64,000 nucleotides of DNA from Verrucomicrobiia bacterium (GCA_019634625.1 JAHCBA010000010.1:1-64000), one strand, 5' to 3'. Shown: positions 42,968-53,596, counted from the stretch's first letter. Notes: generated by a model from the letters alone, not told the origin. A program made the numbers and translations.

Positions 42968-43012
42968 TCGACGGCGACCCTTCCGGTTCTTCCCACAGCC
43001 CACAACCCTCCC

Positions 43013-45664
43013 ATGACGTTCCGGTACGCCGTTGCCCTCCCTCTGCTCGTTGTCGTCTCCTCCCTGGCCACGGTGCATCCCGGAGTTGCGGGTGAGGAGG
43101 GAACTCCGCTGAGCGGCGCTTCGGAGGGCCGAGTTCCACGAGGCCGCAACGGTGTGAAACGTTGGGTTGAGGACTCGCAGAGCTCGTCCCTCCGATTCGC
43201 TGCCGTCTCACCCACAACTCCGGGACGCACGGCCCTGCCCGCGCCTCACCCGTTCGAACTCGCCACCGCTGCGATTCCATGGTGCGGCAGTTCCGACGCC
43301 CATCCCGGCCCCAGGGACGCCCTCGCCACAGCCCAGTCCGCCCCGACCGCCCGGCTCGCCGTCCCGGCCATCGGCACGCTCCGCGTCCTCTTTCTTCGGG
43401 TCCGGTGCGCCGGCGACATCGCCCCCCCCGTCACCGTCGCCGAGGCCGGGACGGTCATGGAGGCCGTGGATCGCCATTTCCAGGCGCTGTCCTACGGGAA
43501 ACTCCGGTTCGAGTGGACCGTCTCGCCCGACCTGCCCCTGCCCCTCACCCGCGACGAATACGCTCCACTCGGCACGTCCCGGATCCTCGACGACGCCCGG
43601 GCCGCTGCGCTGGAACAAGGACTCGACTTCGAGGACTTCGACCTCGAACTGGTCCGGCATCATCCCATCCCCGGTTGGGCCGGCGGCTACGGACGCCTCG
43701 GCCAGCGCGGCGCCTGGGCCCAGATCGACGGCCCGGCCATCCTCGTCCACGAGTTCGGCCATAACCTCGGCCTCCCCCACGCCAATTACTGGACCACCGC
43801 CGGGCCGCTCCACGAACCCCGCGTCTCCCCGCCCTTCCCCACCCCCCTCCACGGCCTGCCCGTCACGTCGGAGTTCGACCCCGCCAGCCGCATCGGACAC
43901 GACAGCATCATCGGCCTCGGACGCAGCGACGAGTACGGGGATGTCTTCGATCTCATGGGGGCCGGCGGTGAAGGCGGCACCGCCGCCCAGATCAACGCCA
44001 TCTACAAGCGCGCCCTCCTCTGGCTGGAACCCGCCCACACCGCCGTCGTGGCCACCTCCCAGACCGTGCGACTGCGCCCGTTCGATGCCGGGGAACTGGC
44101 CCCCGATGCCCTCTACCTTGTTCAAATCGACCGCCCCACCGTTCGCCAGGGCAGGGAACAGCGTTACCACCTCCAGTTGCGCCAGGAACTTCCCGGCAGC
44201 CCCTCCGCACTCCCCGCCCTCCTCGTTCACTGGTCCCCCGTCGAGCGATCCGGGATTCCTTCCTCCCTCCTCCTCGACATGACCCCCGGCACCCCCTGGC
44301 GTCAGCGCGATGCGGCCCTGCCCCAGGGTCGTTCCTTCTCCGATCCCCTCGCCGGTCTCACGCTCACCTGCCTCGCCGTGGGATCCGACGATGCCGGTCC
44401 CTGGGCCGATGTCGCCATCGTCCTCGATCCGCCCCCCGGCAACCATCCCCCCTCCCTCGCCCTGACTGCCAGCGCCGCCCAGGTCGATCCCGGCGTCGCC
44501 GTGGACCTGACCGCCTCGGCTTCCGATCCCGATGGCGACCCGTTGACCTACTTCTGGGACTTCGACGACGACTCCCCCTCGATCCCGTCCCCACAGGTCG
44601 CCAAGGCCTGGCCGGAACCCGGCCACTATTCCGTCCGCTGCGAAGTCAGTGACGGACAGGGCGGCGTCGCCAGCCGTCACATGGTCATCACCGTCGGCCC
44701 ACCCGCCCACACCGTTGCCGTCTCCGGCCGCGTCCTTGATCCACAGGGCCAACCCGTCCAGGGCGTCCGAGTCCACAACGGCCGCCTCTACCGCAACCCC
44801 ACCGGCCACACCCATCGCCGGACCTTCACCGACTCGGACGGCGCCTACACCCTCACCGGCCTCGCCCCCGGCTCCTACACCAACGCCGCCCATCACCCGG
44901 ACCACCGCCTCCTGCCCGTCGGATGGACACCCCCTGTCGTGGTGGAATCCGGACCGATCGGAAACCTCGATTTCCTCGCCGAACCCCTCCCGGAAATCCG
45001 GGTGTCCCTGTCGCAACCCGAAACGGTCGAAGGCGCCGGCCCCGTCACGGTGCGCTTTGAGCGGACGGGTCCGACCGACGCTCCGCTCGAAGTACCGTTC
45101 ACCCTCACCGGCACGGCCACCCCGGGAATCGACTACGACGATCTTCCCGCCCGCGAGGTGGTGTTCCTTCCGGGTGCCAGTGTCGCAACCCTCGACCTGC
45201 TCACCCGCCTCGACGGCACCGAAGAAGGACCCGAAACGTTGACCCTCACGGTCCGCCTTCCCGCCGAGGCCATCCGCGAAGGGACCGACGGTGGCCCGCC
45301 GTTCACCGTGTACTTCCCCGGTTGGGAACCAGGCCCCACCACCGACGGCCCGGCGTGGTTCCTGACCGAACCGCCCTGGTCCATTGGCGCCGCCTCATCG
45401 GTCACCCTCACCATCCGGGATTCAGCCCAGGGCCCCCTGCCGCACGGCTGGCTCCAACTGAAACCTCCCTCCGGCTCAACCGCCGCCTGGGAGGTCCACC
45501 TCAACGGTGCCCCCGGCATCGCCTACGTCCTGGAATCCTCCTCCGACCTCACCCACTGGCAACCGCTCCGGACCAACCGCCTCTTCGCCAATCCCCTCAT
45601 CTTCCCCGTCCCCGCACCCAGTTCCTCAACCCCTTCCTTCTTCCGCGCCCGATCCCAACAGTAG
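43013..45664 (+). CDS. secreted zinc metalloprotease with PKD, carboxypeptidase-regulatory-like and Calx-beta domains
   Basis: 883 residues. The signal peptide is AVALPLLVVVSSLA. Next, residues 20-73 are encoded by a complete repeat element A. The metalloprotease domain (about 120-430) carries HEFGHNLGLPHANYW at about residue 246 (HExxHxxxxxH, zinc ligands His, His, His; M6-type context). A PKD domain follows (about 485-565, DPDGDPLTYFWDFDDD), then a CarboxypepD-reg-like domain (567-650), Calx-beta (about 665-790) and a C-terminal verrucomicrobial block (VLESSSDLTHWQPL). It is likely a cell-surface or secreted protease. The element in the frame is described separately. Confidence 0.85.
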   Translation: MTFRYAVALPLLVVVSSLATVHPGVAGEEGTPLSGASEGRVPRGRNGVKRWVEDSQSSSLRFAAVSPTTPGRTALPAPHPFELATAAIPWCGSSDAHPGPRDALATAQSAPTARLAVPAIGTLRVLFLRVRCAGDIAPPVTVAEAGTVMEAVDRHFQALSYGKLRFEWTVSPDLPLPLTRDEYAPLGTSRILDDARAAALEQGLDFEDFDLELVRHHPIPGWAGGYGRLGQRGAWAQIDGPAILVHEFGHNLGLPHANYWTTAGPLHEPRVSPPFPTPLHGLPVTSEFDPASRIGHDSIIGLGRSDEYGDVFDLMGAGGEGGTAAQINAIYKRALLWLEPAHTAVVATSQTVRLRPFDAGELAPDALYLVQIDRPTVRQGREQRYHLQLRQELPGSPSALPALLVHWSPVERSGIPSSLLLDMTPGTPWRQRDAALPQGRSFSDPLAGLTLTCLAVGSDDAGPWADVAIVLDPPPGNHPPSLALTASAAQVDPGVAVDLTASASDPDGDPLTYFWDFDDDSPSIPSPQVAKAWPEPGHYSVRCEVSDGQGGVASRHMVITVGPPAHTVAVSGRVLDPQGQPVQGVRVHNGRLYRNPTGHTHRRTFTDSDGAYTLTGLAPGSYTNAAHHPDHRLLPVGWTPPVVVESGPIGNLDFLAEPLPEIRVSLSQPETVEGAGPVTVRFERTGPTDAPLEVPFTLTGTATPGIDYDDLPAREVVFLPGASVATLDLLTRLDGTEEGPETLTLTVRLPAEAIREGTDGGPPFTVYFPGWEPGPTTDGPAWFLTEPPWSIGAASSVTLTIRDSAQGPLPHGWLQLKPPSGSTAAWEVHLNGAPGIAYVLESSSDLTHWQPLRTNRLFANPLIFPVPAPSSSTPSFFRARSQQ
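43073..43230. repeat. element A, full-length copy A7, inside the metalloprotease reading frame
   Basis: Outer ends GTGCATCCCGGAGTTGCGGG and its inverted partner ending ..CCGGGACGCAC; inner ends CGGAGGGCCGAGTTCCACGA and ..AGCTCGTCCCTCCG. It is 158 bp, like A1 at 5912-6070, and translates without a stop into SEGRVPRGRNGVKRWVEDSQ and flanking residues. Confidence 0.85.
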
Positions 45665-45749
45665 GGGGGTGCATCGGCAGGTTGTCAGAAGGCACAACAG
45701 GATCAGTTTCTTTCAGAAGTCCTTGTCCTCGGATTCTTAAACGAGGCCG

Positions 45750-46055
45750 TAATCTCAGTCTTAATCTTAATCTTAATCTTAATCTCAATCCCCCACCCCA
45801 GTTCCCACACGGTACGGGAGGTCCAAACACGATCGAACCCATCGGGCCCAGCCCAGAGCCTGGCCCTCGAAAAGGTGTGCCGGCCGGTTCGAGGACGAGC
45901 ACGAGCACGAGCACGAACACGAGGACCGACCCTTCGGGCTGAGTCCGTGTCCCATCGCGGGCGCATCTCCATGGTGTCGGAGATGCGATCGGTCGAGGGA
46001 TACGACGAGGGGACCTTCGGCGTCGGGGTCGGTATCGGAATCGGAATCGAACCGG
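45750..46055. repeat. repeat cluster: hexamer arrays H4-H6 and element B copy B4
   Basis: CTTAAT units at 45751-45790, GAGCAC units at 45891-45928, an inverted B unit (CCGACCCTTCGGGCTGAGTC) near 45926-45945 and GTATCG/GGAATC units at 46022-46055. The interval 45665-46192 before the 2467-residue gene contains no recognisable gene. Confidence 0.8.
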
Positions 46056-46192
46056 AACGATTTCCGGGGACGCGCGAAGCTCCATAATGGCGTCTTCGCT
46101 GTTGCTGGATTACACGGAGAGGCACAATCTGCCCGCCATCGATTGAGCGATCCCCTCCGGCACGCTGTCGAAATCGCCATCCCCCTCCTCCC

Positions 46193-49100
46193 ATGCGCGA
46201 CGCCGTCCTCTGCCTCCTTGTCCTGTCCGCCCTTGTCTCCACCCCGGCCGGCGCCCAGACGCTGATCAACCTCGACTTCGGCGTCGGCTCAAAAAGCGCC
46301 AAGTCGGGCTTCGCCGCCTCCGGCCAGCGGACCAATGACTTCTGGAACCTCTACCGCCATTACGATCCCCGTTACATCCCCGGCCAGCCCCTGGTCCACG
46401 ACGGCCGCCTCGATTCCATCCTCCACGCCGACGGCTCCCCATCCCCCGTCTCCGTCCGCGTCACCAATGCCCCCGGCGTCTGGGGCAACAATGCGGGCGA
46501 CCCGATGTGGGACACCTACCTCCACGCCCCCAACGGATCGAACCTGGTCCTCTCCGTCTCCGGACTCCCCGCCGGCCGGTACCACCTCTTCGCCTACGGC
46601 CACGCCGAGGCCGATGTCGCCCCCGAACAGAACAGCCGCTTCACCCTCGTCGCCGGTCCCCGCTCGTTCGGACCCCTCGTCGCCAGCGGCGGCGAACCCT
46701 GGCGCGCCGGGACCCCCATGCGCGAACACGTCCACTACACGGTCTTCCGCGACATCGAGGTTCCCCCCGATTCCCCCCTCACCCTCGTCGTCGCCCCCGG
46801 ACCCAACGGCATCGCCGTCCTCAATGGCCTCCAGATCCTCTCCCGCGGCACCAGCCCGCCCCTGCTCACGCCCGTCGTCGTCCCAACCCCGCCCGCCTTC
46901 ACCAACCTTCTCTTCCGCGAAATCCATTACCAGGCGTCCCTGTCCCCCCACGAAGCCCGGTTTGCCGTCCGCCTCACCGTCGAAGCCCCGCCCGCCACCA
47001 ACCCCGTCGCCGCCCCGCTCTTCCTCGGCAACGTCGCCGTCCTCTCCCCCTCCCTGCCCCAAGGCTGGACCCTCAGCCGTCAAGGTCCCCGCATCGACCT
47101 CGTCGCCACCACCCCGGGCCTTCATTCCCTCACCCTCGAGGTCATCGGCGCCCGCCTCCGGGACGAACCCTGGCACCAGACCGCCTTCGAAGGCCCTGCC
47201 GCCGCCATCGCCACCCTCGCCGCCACCGCCGCCGATCCCGAGATCGAAATCGAATTGCTCGCCGGCACCCCCGTGGACGGTCCACGCCGCGGCCCCGGCG
47301 TCCGCGGCGTCCTCGGCGCCGACCGCCGGGTGGCCCTGCGCTGGCAAAGCCGCACCGACACCATCGCCCGCACGGCCCTCGTCACCGTCGAAACCCACGC
47401 CACGGTCTTCCTCTCCCCCGCCGCCGTCCGCCACACCACCCGCCTCCGGTACGACATCCTCCAGGCTCCCCTCGACGGCGTTCGCATCGAACTCCCCGCC
47501 GGACATTCCCTCACCCGCATCGAAGGCGCCCCCATCCGCGACTGGCGCGTCGCACCCTCACCCGACGATGGCCGCGACCAGCTCTCGATCGTCTTCCTCG
47601 AACCGGTCGAGGCCACCGCGGAACTGACGATCCACACCGAACAACCGGTTCCCGACCTGCCCGGCACCCTCCCGCTCACCCCCCCCCGACCCCTCGATGT
47701 CCAGCGCGAGACGGGTTCCCTGCGGCTCCTCGCCGAGGATCTCCTGGTCCGTGTCGAGGACGCTCCAGGCCTTCGCCAGGTCAATGCCCAGGCCGATGAA
47801 GTCGCCTCCTTCCGGTTCGTCGCCCGCCCCGCTTCCGCCCGGCTCCAGCTCGACCGCTGGCAACCCGAAGTCGCCGTCGCCTCCCGCCTTCACGTCCGCC
47901 TTGACGAATCCCGTCTCGTCGCCCGGCACGATCTCGATCTCACCGTCACCCGCGCCGGCATCTACTCGCTCGACCTCTCCGTCCCCGAGGCCTGGCGCGT
48001 CACCGGCGTGGTCTCCGACGACCTCGACGACTGGAAGCTCTCCGACGCCGGACTCCACCTCACCTACCTCCGCCGCGTCCTCGGACCCAAAACCGTCCAG
48101 ATCACCTTCGAGCGCGCCCTGCCCTCCGACCTCACCACCCTCCCCCTCCGGCCCGTCCGCGTCCGTGAAGCCGCCTCCGAGACCACCCGCATCGGCATCG
48201 CATCCGCCGCCGGGTTCCGTGCCCGCACCCGCGCCCTCGAAGGCCTGCGTGAAATCCCCGTCACCCCCGGAGCCGATGAACTCCTCGCCTACCGCGCCAC
48301 CCGTGGCGACTGGAGCCTCGACCTCGACCTGGAACGTCTCAGCCCCCGCGTCGTGGCCGAGGCGTTCCATCTGGTCACCCTCGGCGAAGGGCTTCTCAGC
48401 GGCGCCGCCACCCTCCGTTACAGCATCTTTCACCAGGGCATCCAGCAGCTCCGCCTCCGCGTGCCCGGACACTGGCGCAACATCGAGTTCACCGGCCCCG
48501 GCATCCGCCGCCAGGATCGCCAGGGCAACGACTGGACCCTCACCCTCCAGGAAAAGGCCTGGGGCGCCTACACCCTCGTCCTGACCTACGATCACCCGGT
48601 CAATCCCCGCGGCGATACCGTCGTCGTCGCCGCCGCCCAACCCCTCGATACCGAACGCGTCACCGGCCACCTCGCGATCGCCAATGCCACCCCCGCCCAG
48701 GTCGAACCCGGTGCCCTCCCCGGCACCCTCCGCCCCATCGACCCCTCCGAACTTCCGTCCGCCGACCGCGCCCTCGTCGCCCGCCCCATCCTCCTCGCCT
48801 GGCGTGCCACCGACGCGGACTTCCAAGTGCCCCTCACCCTCATCCGCCACGACGAATCGCCCACGCTCGACGCCGTCACCGACCGCACCCAGCTCACCAC
48901 GGTCCTCACCGACGCCGGCGAACTCCTCACCCAGGCCGGGTTCATGGTCAAAAACAACGACCGCCAGTATCAGCGCTTCCACCTCCCCCGCGGCGCCGAA
49001 CTCTGGGGCGCCTACGTCAATGGCGACCCGGTCAAGGCCGAACGCGACGGCGACTGGCTCCTCGTCGCCCTTCCCCGCCGGCCCGACCGCGACGAACCCT

Positions 49101-52100
49101 TCGCCGTGGACCTGAAATACGCCGAGTCCATCGCCGCACCCGGCCGGTTCTTCCCCCAACGCCTCCGCCTCGCCGCCCCGGGCACCGATGTCCCCAGCAC
49201 CTACGCCGAGTGGGAACTGTTCGTCCCCGATTCCCGACGGCTCTCCCGCTTCGCCGGCAGCATGACCCCCGTCCAGGGCACCACCTACACCGTCCGTGAC
49301 GCCTGGGACCAGTTCCTTCACGTGTATCGCAACCTCTGGCTCAATTACGCCGCCCCGATCCTCTTCGTCACCGGCGGCCTCGCCGCCCTTGTCGCCCTCA
49401 TCGTCGCCGCCCGTCGCAGCGGTTTCCCCGGCATGACCGGCGCCCTCGTGGTCATCGCGCTCCTCGCCGTCCTCCTCAGCATGCTCCTCCCCGCCCTCAG
49501 CAAGGCCAAGGCCAAGGCCAGCACCATCAAGTCCGTCAATAACCTCAAACAATTCGCCCTCGCCGCCCGCCTCGCATCCGACGAAACCTCCGGTCGCCTC
49601 CCCGATTCCATCGCCGCCATCACCCCCCACCTCGGTTCCCCCAACGTCCTCGTCAATCCCGATACCGGCCGCCCCTACACCTACCTCGGCGCCGGCCGCC
49701 TCGAATCCGATCCCGACGCCGTCCTCGCCTATGGCGAAATGGCCGACGGCCGCTACGCCGTGGCCCTCGTGGACGGCAGCGTCCAGATCGTCCCGCCAAC
49801 GCGCTTCACCGAATTGCTGGCCCGCCTCGGCGAGACCGCCGCCCCCGCCCGGCCCTCCGGTCCCCCCGCCCCTTCGTCGCCACCGTCCGACCGCGCCCAA
49901 GCCGGTGTGCCGGTCATGCCCGCGGAACGCTTCGGCATCGGCACCCTGGAATCGGAAGGCGTCGCGCCGGCCGCACCCACCCACGCCGGCATGCGCTCGA
50001 TCCGCGTGGAAATCCCCAGGGCCGGACAGGCCTACCGGTTCACCAAGATTCTCAATGTCCGGGGCGAACCGTTCACCATCGAGGCCCGCATGGTCCCCCA
50101 CCGCGCCGCCGTCGCCACCCGCATGGTCCTCGAACTGGCCGCCTTCCTCACCGGCCTCGTCCTCGTCGCCTGGCAATGGCGCCGCCCCGAACCCCGCGCC
50201 CGCTGGCTCGCCTTCGGCGCCCTCCTGGTCGTCCTCTCCACCACCAGCCTCTTCCTCGCCTGGCGCGCCCTGCACCTGGTCCTCATCTTCGGCGCTCCCC
50301 TCGTCCTCATCCTCGTCGCCGGCAATCTCCTCTCCGCCTGGCGCCGACGTCGCTCCACCACCCCCTCCCAGCCGCCTCCCCCTTCCCTCACCGCCACCCA
50401 GGGTCCGGCCATCACCCTGCTCGTCGCCGCCTGCGCCTGGCTCAACCCCGCCCCCGCCCCCGCTGCCCCCGACGATGAAGCCTCCCGCCCCATCGCCGTG
50501 ACCGCCGCCACCTACACCGGCCGGGTCGCCGATGGCATCGCCCGCTTCGAAGCCCGCCTCGATCTCCACACCTCGTCCACCAACCGCTCCCTCCCGCTCT
50601 TCGGACCGGAAGTCGCCATCCACGCCCTCTCCGTCACCGAAGGCTCCGCCGTCCTCTGGCGGGACCGCGATCACGTCGGCATCCGCCTCCCCGATGGCGG
50701 CTCCGCCACAATCGAACTCGACTTCGTCCTGCCCGTCGCCGGCAACGCCTCCCAGCGGCAACTGGCCTTCCGCCTTCCCCCGGCCTGGGCCTCCGAGTTC
50801 ATCCTGACCCTCGACGAACCCGATGCCGTGGTCGCGTTCCCTTCCGCGGTCGCCTACCGGAGCGCCACCGAAAACGACCGGACCGTCGTCCGCGGCATCG
50901 TCGGCGCCAGTGACCGCCTCGCGCTGTCGTGGACCCCCAGGGTCCGCCGCGCCTCGGAGGTCGAGGCGTCCGTCCTCGTCGATCAAATCGCCCGCGCCAC
51001 CGTCGGCCCCGCCTCCCTCAACCTCCGGTCCACCCTCGATTTCCAGATCACCCAGGGCGAGGTCGCCCTCTGGCGCGTCCGCCTCCCCGCCCAGCACCGA
51101 CTCCTTCGCGTCCATGGCCAGGCCATCCGCACCTGGGACCTCACCGACGACGGCTCGGAACTCCGCGTCGAACTCCTCCAGCCCGTCACGGATCGCTACG
51201 CCCTCGCCCTCGAGACGGAACGCCCCATCGATTCCCCCCCCGCTTCCCTCCGCGTCGAACTTCCCCAGGCCCTCGACGTCCGACGCCAGTCCGGCGTCCT
51301 CGGCCTCCTCGCCACGGACGACGTGTCCCTCGTCGTGGAACGTGCCGCCCACCTCCAGCGCATCGATCCCGCCACCTTCCCGCCCCCGCCCACCAACACC
51401 CCCGCCGCCGTCCCACCCACCGCCTACCGATTCGTCCGCCCCGAATTCGACCTCGCCCTCCGTGTCGAAACCATCCGCCCCGACATCGAAGCCGCCATCC
51501 GTCATGCCATCACCGTCGGACCTGACCGCACCGCAGCCGTGGTCCACCTCGATTACACCATCCGGCGCCTCGGCGTGTTCACGCTCCAGCTTGCCCTCCC
51601 GGACGGCTACGACCTCGAGGAGGTCCGCGGCGACACCCTCCGGCAATCGTCGGAGCGCACCCTCGACGGCACCCGCCTCCTCGAACTCGCCCTCCGCCAG
51701 CGCACCCTCGGCAAGGCGACCTTCCAACTCCGCCTCCAGCAGTCCCGCGACACCCTCCCCGCCGAACTGTCCGTCGGCGCCGTCCATCCCATCGACGCCT
51801 CCAAAATCACCCTCTCCCTCGCCGTTGGCGTCGAGCCCGGTGTCGCGGTGAAAACCGCCTCGCTCACCGACCTGTCCGAGGTCCCCGTCGCCGCCCTCCC
51901 CCAGGAACCCCAGCCCGAAGGCGGCGCCCTGCTCGCCTACCGGCACCTCGCCGCCACCCCATCGCCCCTCGCCCCCTGGTCCCTCAGCCTCACCACCGAA
52001 GCCATTCCCGCCTGGGTCCGCGCCGAGTCCATCCACGTCGCGTCCTTCACCGAGGCCCTCGTCACCGGCCGTTCCCAGATCCGCTTCCAGATCCAGAACG

Positions 52101-53596
52101 CCCCGGTCCAAACCCTGCGCCTCGCCGTCCCCGACTCCTGGCGCAACGTCGAAATCCTCGGCCCCAACCTCCGCCGACGCGACCGCTCGGACTCCGAATG
52201 GACCCTCGAACTCCAGGCCCGCACCCTGGGCACCTACGATCTCACCCTCCTCTGGGAGGAACTCCGCCCCACCCCCACCAACGCCTGGTCCTTCCGGGGC
52301 TTCACCGTGCGCGATGTCGAACGCGAAACCGGATTCCTCGCCCTCTCCGCCCGTTCCCCCCTCCAGGTGGTGCCCCCGCCGGATTCCCCCGACTTCACCC
52401 GCGCCGACACCGCCGACTGGCCCGCCTGGGCCGCCGCCTCCCTTCCCGACTCCGCCACCGCCCCCCTCGTCTGGCGTTTCCTCGGCACCAACGCCGTCTT
52501 CAACGCCGCCCTCCAGCGCTTCTCCGACGCCGAAGTCCTCCAGGCCCTCATCGACCGCGTCCACCTCACCACCGTCATGGCCGAGGACGGCCAGGCCATG
52601 ACCCAGCTCCAGCTCGCCATCCGCAACAACGGACGCCAGCACCTCGAAGTTCAGCTCCCCGCCGGCGCTGTCGTCTGGTCCGCCTTCGTCGCCGACCAAC
52701 CCGTCCGCCCCCGCCAGCGCGACGGACGCCTCCTCCTCCCCATCGACCCCCTCGGCGACCCCGACGCCCTCGTTGAACTCCAGCTCACCTACGTCCAGTC
52801 CGCCCGTTTCCCCCGCCATCGCGGTCGTGTCCGCCTCGACGCCCCCCGCCTCGACCTGCCCCTCAAGGACGCCCGCTGGGATTTCTACCTTCCCCCCGAC
52901 TACGAGTACGGCGCCTTCGGTGGCTCCATGCAGCATGCGGTCGCCGAACTCCAGCCCCTCGCCCAGGACTTCACCCTCGCCGAATACCGCCGCCAGGAAG
53001 TCGCCCGCAAGGAAGCCTCCCTCGACCAGGTCCGCCAGATCGTCACCCGCGCCCGCGACAACCTCGCCGCCGGCCGTTACGGACAGGTCTCCGAAGCCCT
53101 TGAACTGGCCCGCGGTCGGGCCGCCCAGGATGCCGAAGCCGAACAGGCCGTCCGCCTTCTCGAAGACCAGGTCCTCGCCGGCCAGGGAAGCAACCTCATC
53201 CGGGCCCAGAACGAAGCCTTCCTCCTCAACTCCGCCCGGTTCGATGCCGGGGCCGGAAGCAAGCTCGCCGAACCCGCCGACGCCCGCCTCACCCGCGCCC
53301 TTGCCGTCGCCGCAGGCCGCCAGGCCCAGGTCATCCAGCGCGTCCAGGCCGTCGCCACCCCTCGCCTCCAACCCCTTCGCATCACCCTCCCCACCCGCGG
53401 CCTCCGCCACTCCTTCACCCAGGTCCTCCAGACCGAAATCGGCAAACCCCTCACCGTCGAGTTCAAGGCCACCCACGCCCGTCGATCAAGCTCCCTCACC
53501 CGCTTCACCCTCGCCATCCTCGGCTTCCTCACCCTCTGGCTCGCCGCCGCAGTCTGCCTCCTCTTCCGCACCACCCCCTCGCAATCCCAGTCTTAA
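46193..53596 (+). CDS. 2467-residue internally duplicated membrane/exported protein with a prepilin-like middle
   Basis: The signal peptide (VLCLLVLSALVSTPAGA) precedes a carbohydrate-binding-like domain (about 25-215). Two homologous halves follow (about 300-1040 and 1430-2260), both containing LRL.VP..WRN(I/V)E..GP..RR.DR....WTL.L and FYLPPDY/ELFVPDS-type ends. Between them are membrane helices at about 1050-1070 and 1083-1102. After these come a type II secretion/prepilin-like tail (SMLLPALSKAKAKASTIKSV) and a YAVALVDGSVQI end (H-X9-DG-like). Further helices lie at about 1305-1385. A coiled coil lies near 2265-2345 and a last helix at 2442-2462. Function unknown; a surface assembly factor is one possibility. 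The stop codon lies in a hexamer array. Confidence 0.8.
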   Translation: MRDAVLCLLVLSALVSTPAGAQTLINLDFGVGSKSAKSGFAASGQRTNDFWNLYRHYDPRYIPGQPLVHDGRLDSILHADGSPSPVSVRVTNAPGVWGNNAGDPMWDTYLHAPNGSNLVLSVSGLPAGRYHLFAYGHAEADVAPEQNSRFTLVAGPRSFGPLVASGGEPWRAGTPMREHVHYTVFRDIEVPPDSPLTLVVAPGPNGIAVLNGLQILSRGTSPPLLTPVVVPTPPAFTNLLFREIHYQASLSPHEARFAVRLTVEAPPATNPVAAPLFLGNVAVLSPSLPQGWTLSRQGPRIDLVATTPGLHSLTLEVIGARLRDEPWHQTAFEGPAAAIATLAATAADPEIEIELLAGTPVDGPRRGPGVRGVLGADRRVALRWQSRTDTIARTALVTVETHATVFLSPAAVRHTTRLRYDILQAPLDGVRIELPAGHSLTRIEGAPIRDWRVAPSPDDGRDQLSIVFLEPVEATAELTIHTEQPVPDLPGTLPLTPPRPLDVQRETGSLRLLAEDLLVRVEDAPGLRQVNAQADEVASFRFVARPASARLQLDRWQPEVAVASRLHVRLDESRLVARHDLDLTVTRAGIYSLDLSVPEAWRVTGVVSDDLDDWKLSDAGLHLTYLRRVLGPKTVQITFERALPSDLTTLPLRPVRVREAASETTRIGIASAAGFRARTRALEGLREIPVTPGADELLAYRATRGDWSLDLDLERLSPRVVAEAFHLVTLGEGLLSGAATLRYSIFHQGIQQLRLRVPGHWRNIEFTGPGIRRQDRQGNDWTLTLQEKAWGAYTLVLTYDHPVNPRGDTVVVAAAQPLDTERVTGHLAIANATPAQVEPGALPGTLRPIDPSELPSADRALVARPILLAWRATDADFQVPLTLIRHDESPTLDAVTDRTQLTTVLTDAGELLTQAGFMVKNNDRQYQRFHLPRGAELWGAYVNGDPVKAERDGDWLLVALPRRPDRDEPFAVDLKYAESIAAPGRFFPQRLRLAAPGTDVPSTYAEWELFVPDSRRLSRFAGSMTPVQGTTYTVRDAWDQFLHVYRNLWLNYAAPILFVTGGLAALVALIVAARRSGFPGMTGALVVIALLAVLLSMLLPALSKAKAKASTIKSVNNLKQFALAARLASDETSGRLPDSIAAITPHLGSPNVLVNPDTGRPYTYLGAGRLESDPDAVLAYGEMADGRYAVALVDGSVQIVPPTRFTELLARLGETAAPARPSGPPAPSSPPSDRAQAGVPVMPAERFGIGTLESEGVAPAAPTHAGMRSIRVEIPRAGQAYRFTKILNVRGEPFTIEARMVPHRAAVATRMVLELAAFLTGLVLVAWQWRRPEPRARWLAFGALLVVLSTTSLFLAWRALHLVLIFGAPLVLILVAGNLLSAWRRRRSTTPSQPPPPSLTATQGPAITLLVAACAWLNPAPAPAAPDDEASRPIAVTAATYTGRVADGIARFEARLDLHTSSTNRSLPLFGPEVAIHALSVTEGSAVLWRDRDHVGIRLPDGGSATIELDFVLPVAGNASQRQLAFRLPPAWASEFILTLDEPDAVVAFPSAVAYRSATENDRTVVRGIVGASDRLALSWTPRVRRASEVEASVLVDQIARATVGPASLNLRSTLDFQITQGEVALWRVRLPAQHRLLRVHGQAIRTWDLTDDGSELRVELLQPVTDRYALALETERPIDSPPASLRVELPQALDVRRQSGVLGLLATDDVSLVVERAAHLQRIDPATFPPPPTNTPAAVPPTAYRFVRPEFDLALRVETIRPDIEAAIRHAITVGPDRTAAVVHLDYTIRRLGVFTLQLALPDGYDLEEVRGDTLRQSSERTLDGTRLLELALRQRTLGKATFQLRLQQSRDTLPAELSVGAVHPIDASKITLSLAVGVEPGVAVKTASLTDLSEVPVAALPQEPQPEGGALLAYRHLAATPSPLAPWSLSLTTEAIPAWVRAESIHVASFTEALVTGRSQIRFQIQNAPVQTLRLAVPDSWRNVEILGPNLRRRDRSDSEWTLELQARTLGTYDLTLLWEELRPTPTNAWSFRGFTVRDVERETGFLALSARSPLQVVPPPDSPDFTRADTADWPAWAAASLPDSATAPLVWRFLGTNAVFNAALQRFSDAEVLQALIDRVHLTTVMAEDGQAMTQLQLAIRNNGRQHLEVQLPAGAVVWSAFVADQPVRPRQRDGRLLLPIDPLGDPDALVELQLTYVQSARFPRHRGRVRLDAPRLDLPLKDARWDFYLPPDYEYGAFGGSMQHAVAELQPLAQDFTLAEYRRQEVARKEASLDQVRQIVTRARDNLAAGRYGQVSEALELARGRAAQDAEAEQAVRLLEDQVLAGQGSNLIRAQNEAFLLNSARFDAGAGSKLAEPADARLTRALAVAAGRQAQVIQRVQAVATPRLQPLRITLPTRGLRHSFTQVLQTEIGKPLTVEFKATHARRSSSLTRFTLAILGFLTLWLAAAVCLLFRTTPSQSQS

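Noticed and set aside
47558-53476. Very long minus-strand open frame (1972 codons) opposite the 2467-residue gene
   Set aside because: Gly/Glu/Val/Asp-rich antisense shadow caused by high GC third positions; no signal peptide, domains or start signals, while the plus strand has clear ones.
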